NCBI RefSeq assembly: GCF_014656075.1
Contig: NZ_BNBS01000013.1
Coordinates: forward strand, 33,667 to 97,666
Direction: 5' to 3'
DNA from: Streptomyces hydrogenans
GTDB lineage: Bacteria > Actinomycetota > Actinomycetes > Streptomycetales > Streptomycetaceae
Length of the DNA stretch: 64,000 bases
Both the position numbers and the translations under genes were made by a program. Below the pieces are notes generated by a model, which was not told where the DNA came from, did no database searches, and worked only from the letters and a program-made list of their open reading frames with translations. Below are positions 44,503-54,258 of this stretch, in pieces (position 1 is the stretch's first letter; each line of letters starts with the position of its first letter).

Positions 44503-45309
44503 ATGGCCTCCCCGCTCGCCTGGCTCGACCGCTCCGGCGACCAGCTGCTGTTCTACGTGAGGGCCCTGCTCTGGGTCCCGAGGACCCTGCGCCGCTACCT
44601 CAAGGAGGTGCAGCGGCTGCTCGCCGAGGTCGCCTTCGGCTCCGGCGGACTCGGCGTCGTCGGCGGCACCGTCGGCGTCATGATCGCGATGACGCTCTTC
44701 ACCGGGACCGTCGTCGGACTCCAGGGCCACGCCGCCCTCGAACAGATCGGCACCGCCGCCTTCACCGGCTTCGTCTCCGCCTACTTCAACACCCGCGAGA
44801 TCGCCCCGCTCGTCGCCGGCCTCGCCCTCTCCGCGACCGTCGGCGCCGGCTTCACGGCCCAGCTCGGCGCGATGCGGATCAACGAGGAGGTCGACGCCCT
44901 CGAAGGCATGGGCATCCGCTCCATGCCGTACCTGGTGACCACCCGCATCATCGCGGGCGTCGTCGCCATCGTCCCGCTGTACGCGATCGGCCTGCTCTCC
45001 TCCTACCTGGCCTCCCGCACGGTCACCGTCTTCTTCAACGGCCAGTCCCAGGGGACGTACGACCACTACTTCAACCTGTTCCTGTCCCCGACGGACGTCC
45101 TGCTGTCGATGCTGAAGGTGCTGATCTTCAGCGTGATGGTGATCGTCGCGCACTGCTACTACGGCTTCCGCGCCTCCGGCGGTCCCGCCGGCGTCGGCAT
45201 CGCGGTCGGCCGGTCCGTGCGCAACGCCATCGTGCTGATCAGCGTCACCGACTTCTTCCTGTCGCTCGCCATCTGGGGCGCGACCACGACCGTGAAGGTG
45301 GCGGGGTGA
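44503..45309 (+). CDS. YrbE-type permease, second copy (MlaE family)
   Basis: 268 residues. MlaE family: VGGTVGVMIAMTLFTGTVVGLQGHAAL, SATVGAGFTAQLGAMRINEEVDALEGMGIRSMPYLV and a C-terminal helix pair ending FFLSLAIWGATTTVKVAG. The coupling motif NEEVDALEGMG is intact. ATG 44503 follows AGGGAGGC. It is partner of the first YrbE in the inner-membrane permease and lies 1 bp before mceA. Confidence 0.93.
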   Translation: MASPLAWLDRSGDQLLFYVRALLWVPRTLRRYLKEVQRLLAEVAFGSGGLGVVGGTVGVMIAMTLFTGTVVGLQGHAALEQIGTAAFTGFVSAYFNTREIAPLVAGLALSATVGAGFTAQLGAMRINEEVDALEGMGIRSMPYLVTTRIIAGVVAIVPLYAIGLLSSYLASRTVTVFFNGQSQGTYDHYFNLFLSPTDVLLSMLKVLIFSVMVIVAHCYYGFRASGGPAGVGIAVGRSVRNAIVLISVTDFFLSLAIWGATTTVKVAG

Positions 45310-45310
45310 G

Positions 45311-46579
45311 ATGAACGCTCCCACAGGCAACGCTCCACACGGCCGGACCCTGCGCCGCCGGTCCGCCGGCGTCGTCTTCCTGCTGGTCCCCGCCCTGCTG
45401 GCCTGGCTCGCGGTCGCCGTCTACGAGAAGAAGTTCACCGACTCCGACCCGATCACCGTCGAGACCGGCAGCGTCGGCAACGAGATGCACCTCGGCGCCG
45501 AGGTGAAGCTCCGCGGCGTCGTCATCGGCGAGGTCCGCGCCATCGACGCCACCGAGACCGGCGCCCGGCTCACCCTCGCCATGCGGCCCGGCACCCTGGA
45601 GCACGTCCCCTCCGACGTCCGGGCGCAGATGCTGCCGACCACGCTCTTCGGCGAGCGCTTCGTGGCCCTCGTACCGCCGGGGAACGCGTCCTCGCGGCCC
45701 CTCGGGCCCGGCGCCGTCATCCCCGAGGACCGCTCCGGCAACGCCGTCGAACTCCAGCAGGTCCTCGACAACCTGCTGCCGATGCTCACCGCCGTCCAGC
45801 CGCAGAAACTGTCCGCCACCCTGTCGGCCGTCTCCCAGGCCCTCGAAGGCCGCGGCGAGAAGCTCGGCGACACCCTCGCCCGGCTCGACGGCCACCTCAA
45901 GCGGTTCAACCCCCACCTGCCCGCCCTCACCCGGGATCTCAAGGAACTCGTGAAGGTCAGCCACCTCTACGCGGACGCCGCCCCGGACATCCTCACGGCG
46001 CTCACCGACTTCACCACCACCAGCGGCACCCTCGCCGAGAAGGAGGCGGCGCTCTCCGGCACCCTCGGCGCCACCACCCGGACCGCCCAGGACCTGACCG
46101 CCTTCCTGCGGAAGAACAAGGACACCGTCATCCGGCTCAGCGCCACCGGCCGGCCCACCCTGGAGCTGCTCTCCACGTACTCCTCGTCCTTCCCCTGCAC
46201 CCTGCGCACCCTCGCCCAGTTCGTGCCCGCCATGGACAAGGCGCTCGGCAAGGGCACGAAGCGGCCGGGACTCCACGTGAACGTCACCACCGTGCCCTCG
46301 CGCGGCGGGTACGTCCCCGGCCGGGACGCCCCGAGGTACGGCTCCGGCGGCGGCCCCCGCTGCTACCCCGTGCCCTACCTGGGAGTCCCCGCCGCCCCCG
46401 CCGTCCGCGCGTCCGCCGCGGCCGACCAGGACCTCGGCCCCGCCAACTCCCCGCAGGAGAACGACCTCGTCACCGAACTCCTCGCCCCCGCCGCCGACAA
46501 GCGGCCCGGGGACCTGCCCGACTGGAGCAGCCTGCTCGCGGGCCCGGCCTTCCGCGGAGCGGAGGTGACCCTCCGATGA
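45311..46579 (+). CDS. mceA: Mce protein A
   Basis: 422 residues. One N-terminal membrane anchor (SAGVVFLLVPALLAWLAVAVY), then the MlaD/Mce domain (GSVGNEMHLGAEVKLRGVVIGEVRAI), then a long helical needle region and a Pro-rich, Cys-containing C-terminus (SFPCTLRTLAQF, GGPRCYPVPYLGVP). Six such subunits are thought to form the periplasmic conduit for lipids. The gene overlaps mceB by ATGA. Length and layout are typical of MceA. Confidence 0.92.
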   Translation: MNAPTGNAPHGRTLRRRSAGVVFLLVPALLAWLAVAVYEKKFTDSDPITVETGSVGNEMHLGAEVKLRGVVIGEVRAIDATETGARLTLAMRPGTLEHVPSDVRAQMLPTTLFGERFVALVPPGNASSRPLGPGAVIPEDRSGNAVELQQVLDNLLPMLTAVQPQKLSATLSAVSQALEGRGEKLGDTLARLDGHLKRFNPHLPALTRDLKELVKVSHLYADAAPDILTALTDFTTTSGTLAEKEAALSGTLGATTRTAQDLTAFLRKNKDTVIRLSATGRPTLELLSTYSSSFPCTLRTLAQFVPAMDKALGKGTKRPGLHVNVTTVPSRGGYVPGRDAPRYGSGGGPRCYPVPYLGVPAAPAVRASAAADQDLGPANSPQENDLVTELLAPAADKRPGDLPDWSSLLAGPAFRGAEVTLR

Positions 46580-47715
46580 CGACGGACAGGTCGACGGACA
46601 AGTCGACGGACGACACGACGGACACGACGGCGGGGCCCGAGAAGCGGGAGCGGCGGGCGAGGCGATCGGACCTGAGCCACACCCGGCGCCGCGGACTCAC
46701 CGGCACCGTCCTCAAGTCCCTCGCGTTCGTCCTGGTCACGGCCGTGGCCACCACCGTGCTCGGCTTCAGCATCGCCAACACCGGAGTCGGCGCCGCCACC
46801 CACTCGTACAAGGCGCTCTTCACCGACGTCACCGGCCTCGTCGCCGGCGACTCGGTGCGCATCGCGGGCGTGAAGGTCGGCGAGGTGACCGACGTACGGG
46901 TCGTCGACCGGCGCACCGCCCAGGTCACCTTCTCGGTCCGCGAGGACCGCGTCCTGCCCCGCTCCGCCACCGCCGGAGTGAAGTACCTCAACATGGTCGG
47001 GCAGCGGTACGTGTCCCTCGGCCGCGGCAGCGGCGAACTCAGCGGCACCCTGACGGACGGCGAGACCATCCCGCTCGACCGCACCACCCCCGCCCTCGAC
47101 CTGACGCTGCTCTTCAACGGCTTCAAGCCGCTCTTCGAGGGACTCTCGCCCGCCGACGTCAACGACCTCGCCGGCTCCCTCGTCCAGGTCCTCCAGGGCG
47201 AGAGCGGGACCGTCGACAGCCTGCTGCGCCACATCGGCTCCCTCACCAGCACCGTCGCCGCCAAGGACAAGGTCATCGGCGACGTCGTCACCCACCTCAA
47301 CACCGTCCTCACCACCCTCAACGACCGCGAGGCCGGCTTCGAGGACCTCGTCGTCACCCTCCAGAAGCTCGTCACCGGCTTCAACACCGACCGCAAACCC
47401 CTCGGCGAGGCCGTCGCCGCCATGGGCGACCTCACCACCACGACCGCCGGACTCCTCCAGGACGGACGCGCCCCCCTCAAGAAGGACATCCGCGAACTGG
47501 GCCGGCTCTCCGGCACCCTCGGCGACCACACCCCCCGCCTGGAGGAGTTCCTCGCGAACACCCCCGGCAAGCTGACCGCCCTGGCCCGCCTCTCCTCGTA
47601 CGGCTCGTGGTTCAACCTCTACCTCTGCGAGGCGCGCGTGAGCGGCGTGAAGACCTCCGACGGCTCCAAGCCGCCGACCGGCATCGCCGTGACGGAACCG
47701 AGGTGCCGCGGATGA
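46576..47715 (+). CDS. mceB: Mce protein B
   Basis: 379 residues. A charged, Thr/Asp-rich leader of about 40 residues (MTTDRSTDKSTDDTTDTTAG) precedes the anchor LKSLAFVLVTAVATTVLGFS. The Mce domain is [27 protein letters not shown]; a helical needle and the conserved ending (SYGSWFNLYLCEARV) follow. It overlaps mceA and mceC by 4 bp each. The polar leader is longer than in most MceB proteins. Confidence 0.92.
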   Translation: MTTDRSTDKSTDDTTDTTAGPEKRERRARRSDLSHTRRRGLTGTVLKSLAFVLVTAVATTVLGFSIANTGVGAATHSYKALFTDVTGLVAGDSVRIAGVKVGEVTDVRVVDRRTAQVTFSVREDRVLPRSATAGVKYLNMVGQRYVSLGRGSGELSGTLTDGETIPLDRTTPALDLTLLFNGFKPLFEGLSPADVNDLAGSLVQVLQGESGTVDSLLRHIGSLTSTVAAKDKVIGDVVTHLNTVLTTLNDREAGFEDLVVTLQKLVTGFNTDRKPLGEAVAAMGDLTTTTAGLLQDGRAPLKKDIRELGRLSGTLGDHTPRLEEFLANTPGKLTALARLSSYGSWFNLYLCEARVSGVKTSDGSKPPTGIAVTEPRCRG

Positions 47716-48761
47716 GCCCCCTCGGCCGGATCAAGCCGGTGAAGGAACGCAACCCCATCGCGGTGGCCCTCGTCGGACTCGTCCTGCTCGGCCTCCTCGC
47801 CGCCCTCGCCTACAACGTCGAACGCCTCCCGATCGTCGGTGACGGCACCGCCTACAGCGCCGACTTCTCCGAGGCCGCCGGGCTCGACTCCGGCGACGAG
47901 GTGCGGATCGCCGGCGTCAAGGTCGGCGAGGTCACCGGCGTCACCCTCGACGGGCCCAAGGTCAAGGTGACCTTCGAGGTCGGCGACGCCTGGGTCGGGG
48001 ACCGGTCCACCGCCGCCATCGCCATCAAGACCCTCCTCGGCGAGAAGTACCTCGCCCTCGACCCGCTGGGCTCCGCCCGCCAGGACCCCGGGACCCGCAT
48101 CCCGCTCTCCCGGACCACGTCCCCGTACGACGTCACCCAGGCGTTCCAGGACCTCAGCGGCACCATCGACGACATCGACACCGCCCGGCTCGCCGAAAGC
48201 TTCCGGACCATCTCCGACACCTTCAAGGACTCGCCGCCGCACGTGCGCAGCGCCGCCGACGGCCTGTCCGAACTGTCGAAGACCGTCTCCAAGCGCGACA
48301 CCGAACTCGCCCGCCTCCTGAAGAACAGCGACCGCTTCACCAAGACCCTCAAGAACAAGAAGTCCAGCTTCGAGGTGCTCCTGGAGGACGGCGGCTCCCT
48401 GCTCGGAGAACTCCAGAAGCGCCGCGACGCCATCCGGGCCCTGCTCAAGGGCAGCCGGGCGCTCGGCACCGAACTCAGCGGCCTCGTCGACGACAACGAC
48501 CGCCAGCTCGGCCCGACCCTCAAGGCCCTCGGCCGGGTCACCGGCGTCCTGGAGAAGAACAGCGGGCAGCTCGACAAGACCCTCGCGCTCGTCGGCCCCT
48601 ACTACCGGCTCGTCGGCAACACCCTCGGCACCGGCCGCTGGTTCGACAGCTACCTGTGCGGCGTGGTGCCCCGCGACTACCTGCCCGCGGGCTCCCAGCC
48701 CGCCACCGGATGCATGCCGCCCAAGCAGAAGGCCACGGCGAAGGGGAGCGGTGCACGATGA
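47712..48761 (+). CDS. mceC: Mce protein C
   Basis: 349 residues. Anchor [20 protein letters not shown], Mce domain ([20 protein letters not shown], then [19 protein letters not shown]), helical needle, and the C-terminal [17 protein letters not shown]. Two Cys in the tail could pair. ATG 47712 overlaps the mceB stop; a longer frame reading back into mceB is not used. It overlaps mceD by ATGA. Confidence 0.92.
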   Translation: MSPLGRIKPVKERNPIAVALVGLVLLGLLAALAYNVERLPIVGDGTAYSADFSEAAGLDSGDEVRIAGVKVGEVTGVTLDGPKVKVTFEVGDAWVGDRSTAAIAIKTLLGEKYLALDPLGSARQDPGTRIPLSRTTSPYDVTQAFQDLSGTIDDIDTARLAESFRTISDTFKDSPPHVRSAADGLSELSKTVSKRDTELARLLKNSDRFTKTLKNKKSSFEVLLEDGGSLLGELQKRRDAIRALLKGSRALGTELSGLVDDNDRQLGPTLKALGRVTGVLEKNSGQLDKTLALVGPYYRLVGNTLGTGRWFDSYLCGVVPRDYLPAGSQPATGCMPPKQKATAKGSGAR

Positions 48762-49813
48762 CCAGGACCAGAACACCCCTCGTCGCCGGCCTCGCGCTCG
48801 CGGTCCTCGCCGCCTGCGGCCTGGTCACCGTCCGCGCCCTCGACGAGGACGGCATCCGCGTCACCGCCTGGTTCGACCGGGCCGTCGGCATCTACGCCGG
48901 ATCCGACCTGCGGGTCCTCGGCGTCCGCGTCGGAGAGGTCGAGTCCGTGGAGCCCCGGGGCACCCGCGTCCGCGTCGCGCTCCGCCTCGACGAGGGCGTC
49001 CAGGTCCCCGCCGACGCCCGCGCCCTCGTCGTCGCCCCCAGCATCGTCGCCGACCGGTACGTGCAGCTCAGCCCCGCCTACAGCTCCGGCCCCGCCCTCG
49101 GCGACGGCGCCGAACTCCCCGCCTCCCGCAACCGCGTTCCCGTCGAGATCGACCAGCTGTACGCCTCGATCACCGACCTGAGCGAGGCGCTCGGCCCGAA
49201 CGGCGCCAACTCCGCCGGGGCGCTCTCCGCCCTCCTCGACACCGGCGCGAAGAACCTCAAGGGCAACGGCGCCGCCATCGGCACCTCCATCGACCGGTTC
49301 GGGAAGGCCGCCAAGACCCTCGACGGCAGCAGCGAGAACCTCTTCGCCACCCTCGGCCAGCTCCAGACCTTCACCACCATGCTCAAGGAGAAGGACGGCT
49401 CCGTCCGCACCGCCCAGGAACGCCTCGACGAGGTCGTCGGCTACTTCGCCGAGAACAAGGACGACCTCGCCGGCGCCCTCAAGGAACTCGGCCGGGCCCT
49501 CGCCCAGGTGAAGACCTTCATCAAGGACCACCGCGGCGAACTCAAGAAGAACGTCGACCGGCTCGTCCCCCTCACCCAGACCCTCGTCGACCAGCGCGCC
49601 TCCCTCGCCGAGGCCCTCGACGTCGCCCCCCTCGCCGCAGGCAACCTCGTCAACGCCTACGACCCGTCCACCCGCACCGTCGACGGCCGCGCCAACCTCA
49701 ACGAGATCAGCATGGGCGGCCCGCTGCTCCCGCTCCCCGTCACCGGAGCCGCCGCCGGCGGCACCGGCCCCAGCGCCGGACCGTCGGCCACCACCGCACA
49801 GGAGGACCGGTGA
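48758..49813 (+). CDS. mceD: Mce protein D, with lipobox-like N-terminus
   Basis: 351 residues. Mce domain: [30 protein letters not shown]. The helical part and the ending ([20 protein letters not shown]) resemble mycobacterial MceD. The N-terminus [20 protein letters not shown] has a lipobox-like LAAC with Cys20, so it may be lipid-anchored; in mycobacteria that property belongs to MceE. ATG 48758 follows GGGGAGCGG. It overlaps mceE by GTGA. Confidence 0.9.
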   Translation: MTRTRTPLVAGLALAVLAACGLVTVRALDEDGIRVTAWFDRAVGIYAGSDLRVLGVRVGEVESVEPRGTRVRVALRLDEGVQVPADARALVVAPSIVADRYVQLSPAYSSGPALGDGAELPASRNRVPVEIDQLYASITDLSEALGPNGANSAGALSALLDTGAKNLKGNGAAIGTSIDRFGKAAKTLDGSSENLFATLGQLQTFTTMLKEKDGSVRTAQERLDEVVGYFAENKDDLAGALKELGRALAQVKTFIKDHRGELKKNVDRLVPLTQTLVDQRASLAEALDVAPLAAGNLVNAYDPSTRTVDGRANLNEISMGGPLLPLPVTGAAAGGTGPSAGPSATTAQEDR

Positions 49814-51090
49814 GACGCCCCCGCCTGCCCTCGGCCCGGGCCGCCGGAGCCGGTGCCGCCGGCGTCGTCGCGCTCGGCCTCGGCCTGGCCGTCGCCCTCG
49901 GCGCCCTGCCCTCGGTCCCCGTCCGCTTCGACGGCATCGAGGACCTGCCGCTGCCCGGCGGCGCCGACCTCGGCGCCCACCCCTACACCGTCACCGCCGA
50001 GATCGCCGACGTCCTCAGCCTGGTGCCCCAGTCCGCGGTCAAGGTCAACGACGTCGCCGTCGGCCGCGTCACCGCCATCGAACTCGACCCCGCCACCTGG
50101 TCCGCCCGCGTCACCCTGAAGATCAACGGAGACGTCCGGCTGCCCGCCGACACCGGCGCTCGGGTGGAGCAGTCCAGCCTCCTCGGCGAGAAGTACGTCC
50201 AGCTGGTCGCCCCGGCCCCGAGCGCCCCCGCCACCGGATCCGTCCGCCAGGCCGCCGCCCCCCGGGACACCGGCGCCCGCCTCACCGACGGCAGCGTCAT
50301 CCCGCTGAACCGCACCAACCGCAACACCGAGGTCGAGGAGGTGTTCGGCGCCCTCTCCCTCCTGCTCAACGGCGGCGGCGTCAACCAGCTCAAGACCATC
50401 ACCCGCGAACTGAACGCGGCGCTCGGCGGACGCGAACCCGAGGTCCGCTCCATGCTCAGGCGGGTGAACACCCTGGTGACCACCCTGGACACGCACCGCG
50501 GCGACATCACCCGCGCCCTCGACGGCCTCAACCGGCTCTCCACCACCCTCGCCGGCCGCAAGAAGGACGTGGACACGATCCTCACCGACCTCTCGCCCGG
50601 CCTCAAGACGCTGGAGAACCAACGCGGTTCGCTGCTCACCATGCTCCGCGCCCTCGACACCCTCTCCGGCGTCGCCGTCTCCACCGTCGAGGCGAGCAAG
50701 AAGGACATGATCGCCGACCTCAAGGCCCTCGCCCCGACCCTGACCGCCCTCGCCGACGCCGGCGCCGACCTGCCGGACTCGCTCCAGGTCCTGCTCACCT
50801 ACCCCTTCACCGACGAGGTCATGAAGGGCATCAAGGGCGACTACCTCAACACCTACCTGTACCTCGCCGCCGAATCCGGCACCGAGGTCATCCCGCCGCT
50901 CGTCCCGAAGCCGGACCCCACCCCGACGCCCACGCCGACCCCGACGGACCCGAACGCGCCCGCCGGGCAGCGCCAGGGCGCCGACGGCACCGCCGGGCAC
51001 CCGCGATCGCCCCTGCCCCTGCCCCCGGTCCGGACGGCCCCCCCGTCCGGACCGGGCACCACCCCGACGGCCGGAGGCGAGCACCGGTGA
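49810..51090 (+). CDS. mceE: Mce protein E (LprK-like), without lipobox
   Basis: 426 residues. The LPLPGG motif after the anchor, [17 protein letters not shown] and the body through [20 protein letters not shown] match MceE/LprK. LprK proteins are lipoproteins with a Cys shortly before LPLPG; here the anchor [20 protein letters not shown] has no Cys. The C-terminal 75 residues are Pro/Thr-rich ([11 protein letters not shown]). The start is GTG 49810, overlapping the mceD stop. It overlaps mceF by 4 bp. Confidence 0.9.
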   Translation: MRRPRLPSARAAGAGAAGVVALGLGLAVALGALPSVPVRFDGIEDLPLPGGADLGAHPYTVTAEIADVLSLVPQSAVKVNDVAVGRVTAIELDPATWSARVTLKINGDVRLPADTGARVEQSSLLGEKYVQLVAPAPSAPATGSVRQAAAPRDTGARLTDGSVIPLNRTNRNTEVEEVFGALSLLLNGGGVNQLKTITRELNAALGGREPEVRSMLRRVNTLVTTLDTHRGDITRALDGLNRLSTTLAGRKKDVDTILTDLSPGLKTLENQRGSLLTMLRALDTLSGVAVSTVEASKKDMIADLKALAPTLTALADAGADLPDSLQVLLTYPFTDEVMKGIKGDYLNTYLYLAAESGTEVIPPLVPKPDPTPTPTPTPTDPNAPAGQRQGADGTAGHPRSPLPLPPVRTAPPSGPGTTPTAGGEHR

Positions 51091-52364
51091 TCACCCGTTC
51101 CGTACGGCTCAAGAACCTCGCGTTCCTCGTCATCGCCGTCACCGTCCTCGCCTTCGTCGGCATCCGCTACGCCGACCTCGGCCGGTTCGCCGGAGTCGCC
51201 GACCACTACACGGTGCGCGTCCACCTCGCCCGCACCGGCGGCCTGTTCACCCACTCCGACGTCACCTACCGGGGCGTCTCGGTCGGCCGGGTCGGGGCCA
51301 TCGACCTGACCGCCGACGGCGTCGTCGCCGAGCTGCGCATCAAGAAGTCGGCCCCGCGGATCCCCGCCGACGCGCAGGCCGTCGTCGCCGGGCTCTCCGC
51401 CGTCGGCGAGCAGTACATCGACCTGCGCCCGGACAGCGACGGCGCACCCTTCCTCGCGGACGGCGCCCGCATCGAGCAGTCCGACACCCAGGTCCCGGCC
51501 CCGGTCACCGACGTGCTCAGCAGCATGGACGACCTGACCCGCTCCGTCCCCCTGGACTCGCTCCGCACGGTCGTCGACGAGCTGGGCAAGGCGTTCGAGG
51601 GCCACGGCGACGACCTCCAGGTCCTCCTCGACAGCGGCAGCGCCTTCGTCCAGGCCGCCGACCGGTCCCTCCCGGCCACCACCCGCCTCATCGCGGACGG
51701 CGAGGTCGTCCTGCGGACCCAGGCCGACGAGAGCCGCGCCATCCGCGACTTCGCCAGCGGCGCCCGCGAACTCTCCGCCACCCTCAAGGGCTCCGACGCC
51801 GACCTGCGCCGGCTCCTCACCGTCACCCCGGACGCCGCCGGCCAGGTCAGCGGCCTCCTCGACGACCTCGACCCCAGCCTGAGCGTCGTCCTCGCCAACC
51901 TCCTCACCACCTCCGAGATCGCGCTCACCCGGCAGCGCGGCATCGAGGAACTCCTCGTGAAGTACCCGGCGGCCGTCTCGGCCGGCGCCACCGCCGTCGA
52001 CGGCGGTCGCCTCAACATCGGCCTGGCCGTCACCTTCTTCAAGCCGCTGCCCTGCACCTCCGGCTACGGCGGCACGCGCTACCGCAACGGCCTCGACCTC
52101 GGCACCGCACCCGCCCTCAACACCGGCGCCGCCTGCACCAGCACGGCCGGCTCCGGGGTCAACGTCCGCGGCTCCGCGCACGCCCCGAAGGGCGACGCCG
52201 CCGTGCCCGCCCCGGCCCGCCTCGGCACGCTCCTCCCCGGCGCCCCGCACCGGACGGCCGGAGCGAAGCCGACGCTGCCCGGCGCACTCGCCCTGCCGGG
52301 CCAGACCACCGGCCCGACGGACATGGCGGGCCTCCTCGGCCTCCGGACCGGGAGCACCCGATGA
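51087..52364 (+). CDS. mceF: Mce protein F
   Basis: 425 residues. Anchor NLAFLVIAVTVLAFVGIRYA, Mce domain (VHLARTGGLFTHSDVTYRGV, then SVGRVGAIDLTADG), helical needle with LLDDLDPSLSVVLANL, and a Cys-containing tail (PCTSGYGGTRYRNG). The start is GTG 51087, overlapping the mceE stop. It is the last of the six Mce subunits; the final 100 residues are low-complexity. It overlaps the first Mce-associated gene by ATGA. Confidence 0.92.
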   Translation: MITRSVRLKNLAFLVIAVTVLAFVGIRYADLGRFAGVADHYTVRVHLARTGGLFTHSDVTYRGVSVGRVGAIDLTADGVVAELRIKKSAPRIPADAQAVVAGLSAVGEQYIDLRPDSDGAPFLADGARIEQSDTQVPAPVTDVLSSMDDLTRSVPLDSLRTVVDELGKAFEGHGDDLQVLLDSGSAFVQAADRSLPATTRLIADGEVVLRTQADESRAIRDFASGARELSATLKGSDADLRRLLTVTPDAAGQVSGLLDDLDPSLSVVLANLLTTSEIALTRQRGIEELLVKYPAAVSAGATAVDGGRLNIGLAVTFFKPLPCTSGYGGTRYRNGLDLGTAPALNTGAACTSTAGSGVNVRGSAHAPKGDAAVPAPARLGTLLPGAPHRTAGAKPTLPGALALPGQTTGPTDMAGLLGLRTGSTR

Positions 52365-52876
52365 AGCGGACCCGGTACCTCTCCGCCGCCGCGCTCGCCG
52401 TCGCCCTCGGCTTCTGCGCCACCGGCGCCTGGACCTACGCCCAGGCCCGCACCGACCAGGAGCTGGCCTTCGGCCGCGAGCGGGACACCGCCCTCGCCGA
52501 GGGCAGGCAGCGCCTCACCGTCCTCAACACCCTGGACGCCTCCACCCGCGAGCGCGCGCAGGCGGGCATCCAGGCGTGGCGCGACGCGTCGACCGGCCCG
52601 CTCCGCACCGAACTGGGCCGCACCGAGCCCGCGGTGGGAGCCTCCGCCCGCGCGACCGTCACCGAGGCGGCCCTCGTCTCCCTCGACGCGCGCGCCGGCA
52701 CGGCGAAGCTCATCGCGACCGTCCGGGTCGACGTCACCCCGAAGGGCAGCGGCGCCGCCACCACCGACCGCAAGCGCCTGGAGGCCGTCCTGAACCGCAC
52801 CGGCGAGCACACCTGGCAGGTGGCGGCGCTCAGCGCGGTCCCCGTCGCCGCGACCGAGGAAGGCGGCGACGAGTGA
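52361..52876 (+). CDS. Mce-associated membrane protein 1
   Basis: 171 residues. One N-terminal anchor (YLSAAALAVALGFCATGAWTYA), then a short helical hairpin (ERDTALAEGRQRLTVLNTLDA) and an NTF2-like beta domain (TAKLIATVRVDVTPKG). Mce-associated (Mas) proteins stabilise Mce complexes in mycobacteria. It resembles the third accessory protein (53667-54209), which shares ERDxALAxG and LNTLD. It overlaps its neighbours on both sides (ATGA, GTGA). Confidence 0.85.
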   Translation: MKRTRYLSAAALAVALGFCATGAWTYAQARTDQELAFGRERDTALAEGRQRLTVLNTLDASTRERAQAGIQAWRDASTGPLRTELGRTEPAVGASARATVTEAALVSLDARAGTAKLIATVRVDVTPKGSGAATTDRKRLEAVLNRTGEHTWQVAALSAVPVAATEEGGDE

Positions 52877-53640
52877 CCCGAACGCTCCCGACCCCCGAGA
52901 CCGAACCCGAGCCCGAGACCGCGGCCGAGTCCCGGGCCGCGGCCGAGTCCCGGGCCGCCGAGGCCGAGCCCGAGACCGTCGCCGAGGCCGAGCCCGAGAC
53001 CGTCGCCGAAGCCGAAGCCGAAGCCGAAGCCGAAGCCGAAGCCGAAGCCGAAGCCGAAGGCGCCGGTGGGGACGGATCCGACGACGACAGCGGCGCCGAA
53101 GCCGAGGCCGACGCCGAGCCCGGCGCCCGCCGTCCCGCCACCGCCCTCCGCCGCAGGGCCGCCCTCGCCACCGTCCTCGCCGTCCTCCTGCTCGGCGGCG
53201 GCGCGTTCTTCTACGGGGCCCACCAGCTCCGGTCGACGCCCTCGGCGCGGAACCAGGCGCTCACCGACGCCGCCGCGACGACCCGCGTCGGCGGCGACGT
53301 CGGCGAGGGCCTCGCCCGGATCTTCTCGTACACGCCGACCAGCGCCGACGCCGCCGAACGCAGCGCCGGGTCCGTGCTCGCCGGCCGCGCCGCCCGCCAG
53401 TACACCGACCTGTTCGCCCAGGTCCGCGAGAGCCTGGTCGAGCAGCGGATCACCCTCTCCACCCAGGCCGTCCGCACCGGCGTCATCGAGCTCGACGGGG
53501 ACACCGCACGCCTCCTGGTCTTCCTCGACCAGGTCTCGCGCCGGGACAAGGGCGCCGCCACTGCCGCGGCGGCCCAGCTCACCGTCACCGCGCGGTTCCA
53601 GGACGACCGCTGGCTGATCACCGACATCAAGGCCCGCTGA
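52873..53640 (+). CDS. Mce-associated membrane protein 2 with Glu-Ala repeat leader
   Basis: 255 residues. The first 85 or so form a very acidic cytoplasmic leader of nested repeats ending in nine Ala-Glu pairs. Then comes an anchor (ALATVLAVLLLGGGAFFYGA) and a Mas domain (LARIFSYTPTSADAAERSAG, TARLLVFLDQVSRRD, FQDDRWLITDIKA). It resembles the fourth accessory protein (54259-55053). The start is GTG 52873, overlapping the previous stop. Confidence 0.85.
   Translation: MTRTLPTPETEPEPETAAESRAAAESRAAEAEPETVAEAEPETVAEAEAEAEAEAEAEAEAEGAGGDGSDDDSGAEAEADAEPGARRPATALRRRAALATVLAVLLLGGGAFFYGAHQLRSTPSARNQALTDAAATTRVGGDVGEGLARIFSYTPTSADAAERSAGSVLAGRAARQYTDLFAQVRESLVEQRITLSTQAVRTGVIELDGDTARLLVFLDQVSRRDKGAATAAAAQLTVTARFQDDRWLITDIKAR
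52921..53058 (+). repeat. Nested coding repeats: 18 bp x2, 24 bp x2, GCCGAA x9
   Basis: 18-bp units at 52921-52938 and 52939-52956, 24-bp units at 52957-52980 and 52981-53004, then nine GCCGAA hexamers (53005-53058). All are multiples of 3, so copy changes keep the frame of Mce-associated protein 2. Confidence 0.95.
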
Positions 53641-53666
53641 CCATGAGCGGGAGACGGGAGCACCCC

Positions 53667-54209
53667 ATGACACGCGCGGTCCGCACTCCGGCCGGCTCCC
53701 GGCCGGCCCTGGCCGCGGCCCTCGTGCTCACCCTCGTCGCGGGCGGCTTCGCGGCCTGGACCGGTCAGGGCTGGTACGCCGCGGCCCACGACGACACCGC
53801 CGCCTACGCCGCCGAACGCGACCGGGCGCTCGCCGCGGGGGAGCAGGCCGTGCAGAACCTCAACACGCTCGACCACCGGCAGGTCGACCGGGGGCTCGAC
53901 CTCTGGGAGTCCTCCACGACCGGCGAGCTGCACGAGCAACTCGTCGACGGGCGCGAGGAGTTCGCCGGGCAGGTGAAGGCGGCGAAGACGGTGACGACGG
54001 CGCGGGTGCTGTCCGGCGCCGTCACCGAACTCGACGAGCGCTCGGGGCGGGCCCGGCTGCTCGTCGCGCTCCGGGTCACCGTCACGACGCCGGACAACAA
54101 GAGCACCGACAAGGACAGCCGCATGCTGGGCGAACTCACCCGCGCCGACGGCCGGTGGAAGCTCAGCGGTCTGGGGCAGGCCCCGGTGGGAGGCACGGCG
54201 ACCGGCTGA
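53667..54209 (+). CDS. Mce-associated membrane protein 3
   Basis: 180 residues from ATG 53667, which has CGGGAG 6 bp upstream; ATG 53643, just after the previous stop, would add 8 residues. Anchor: ALAAALVLTLVAGGFAAWTG. The extracytoplasmic part (AAERDRALAAGEQAVQNLNTLD, then SGRARLLVALRVTVTTPDN) is clearly similar to Mce-associated protein 1. It is expected to bind or stabilise the Mce complex from the outer face. Confidence 0.83.
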   Translation: MTRAVRTPAGSRPALAAALVLTLVAGGFAAWTGQGWYAAAHDDTAAYAAERDRALAAGEQAVQNLNTLDHRQVDRGLDLWESSTTGELHEQLVDGREEFAGQVKAAKTVTTARVLSGAVTELDERSGRARLLVALRVTVTTPDNKSTDKDSRMLGELTRADGRWKLSGLGQAPVGGTATG

Positions 54210-54258
54210 CGCCGGGCCGTCCCGCGAGAGCCGCCCGCACCCGAAAGGACACCGCACC

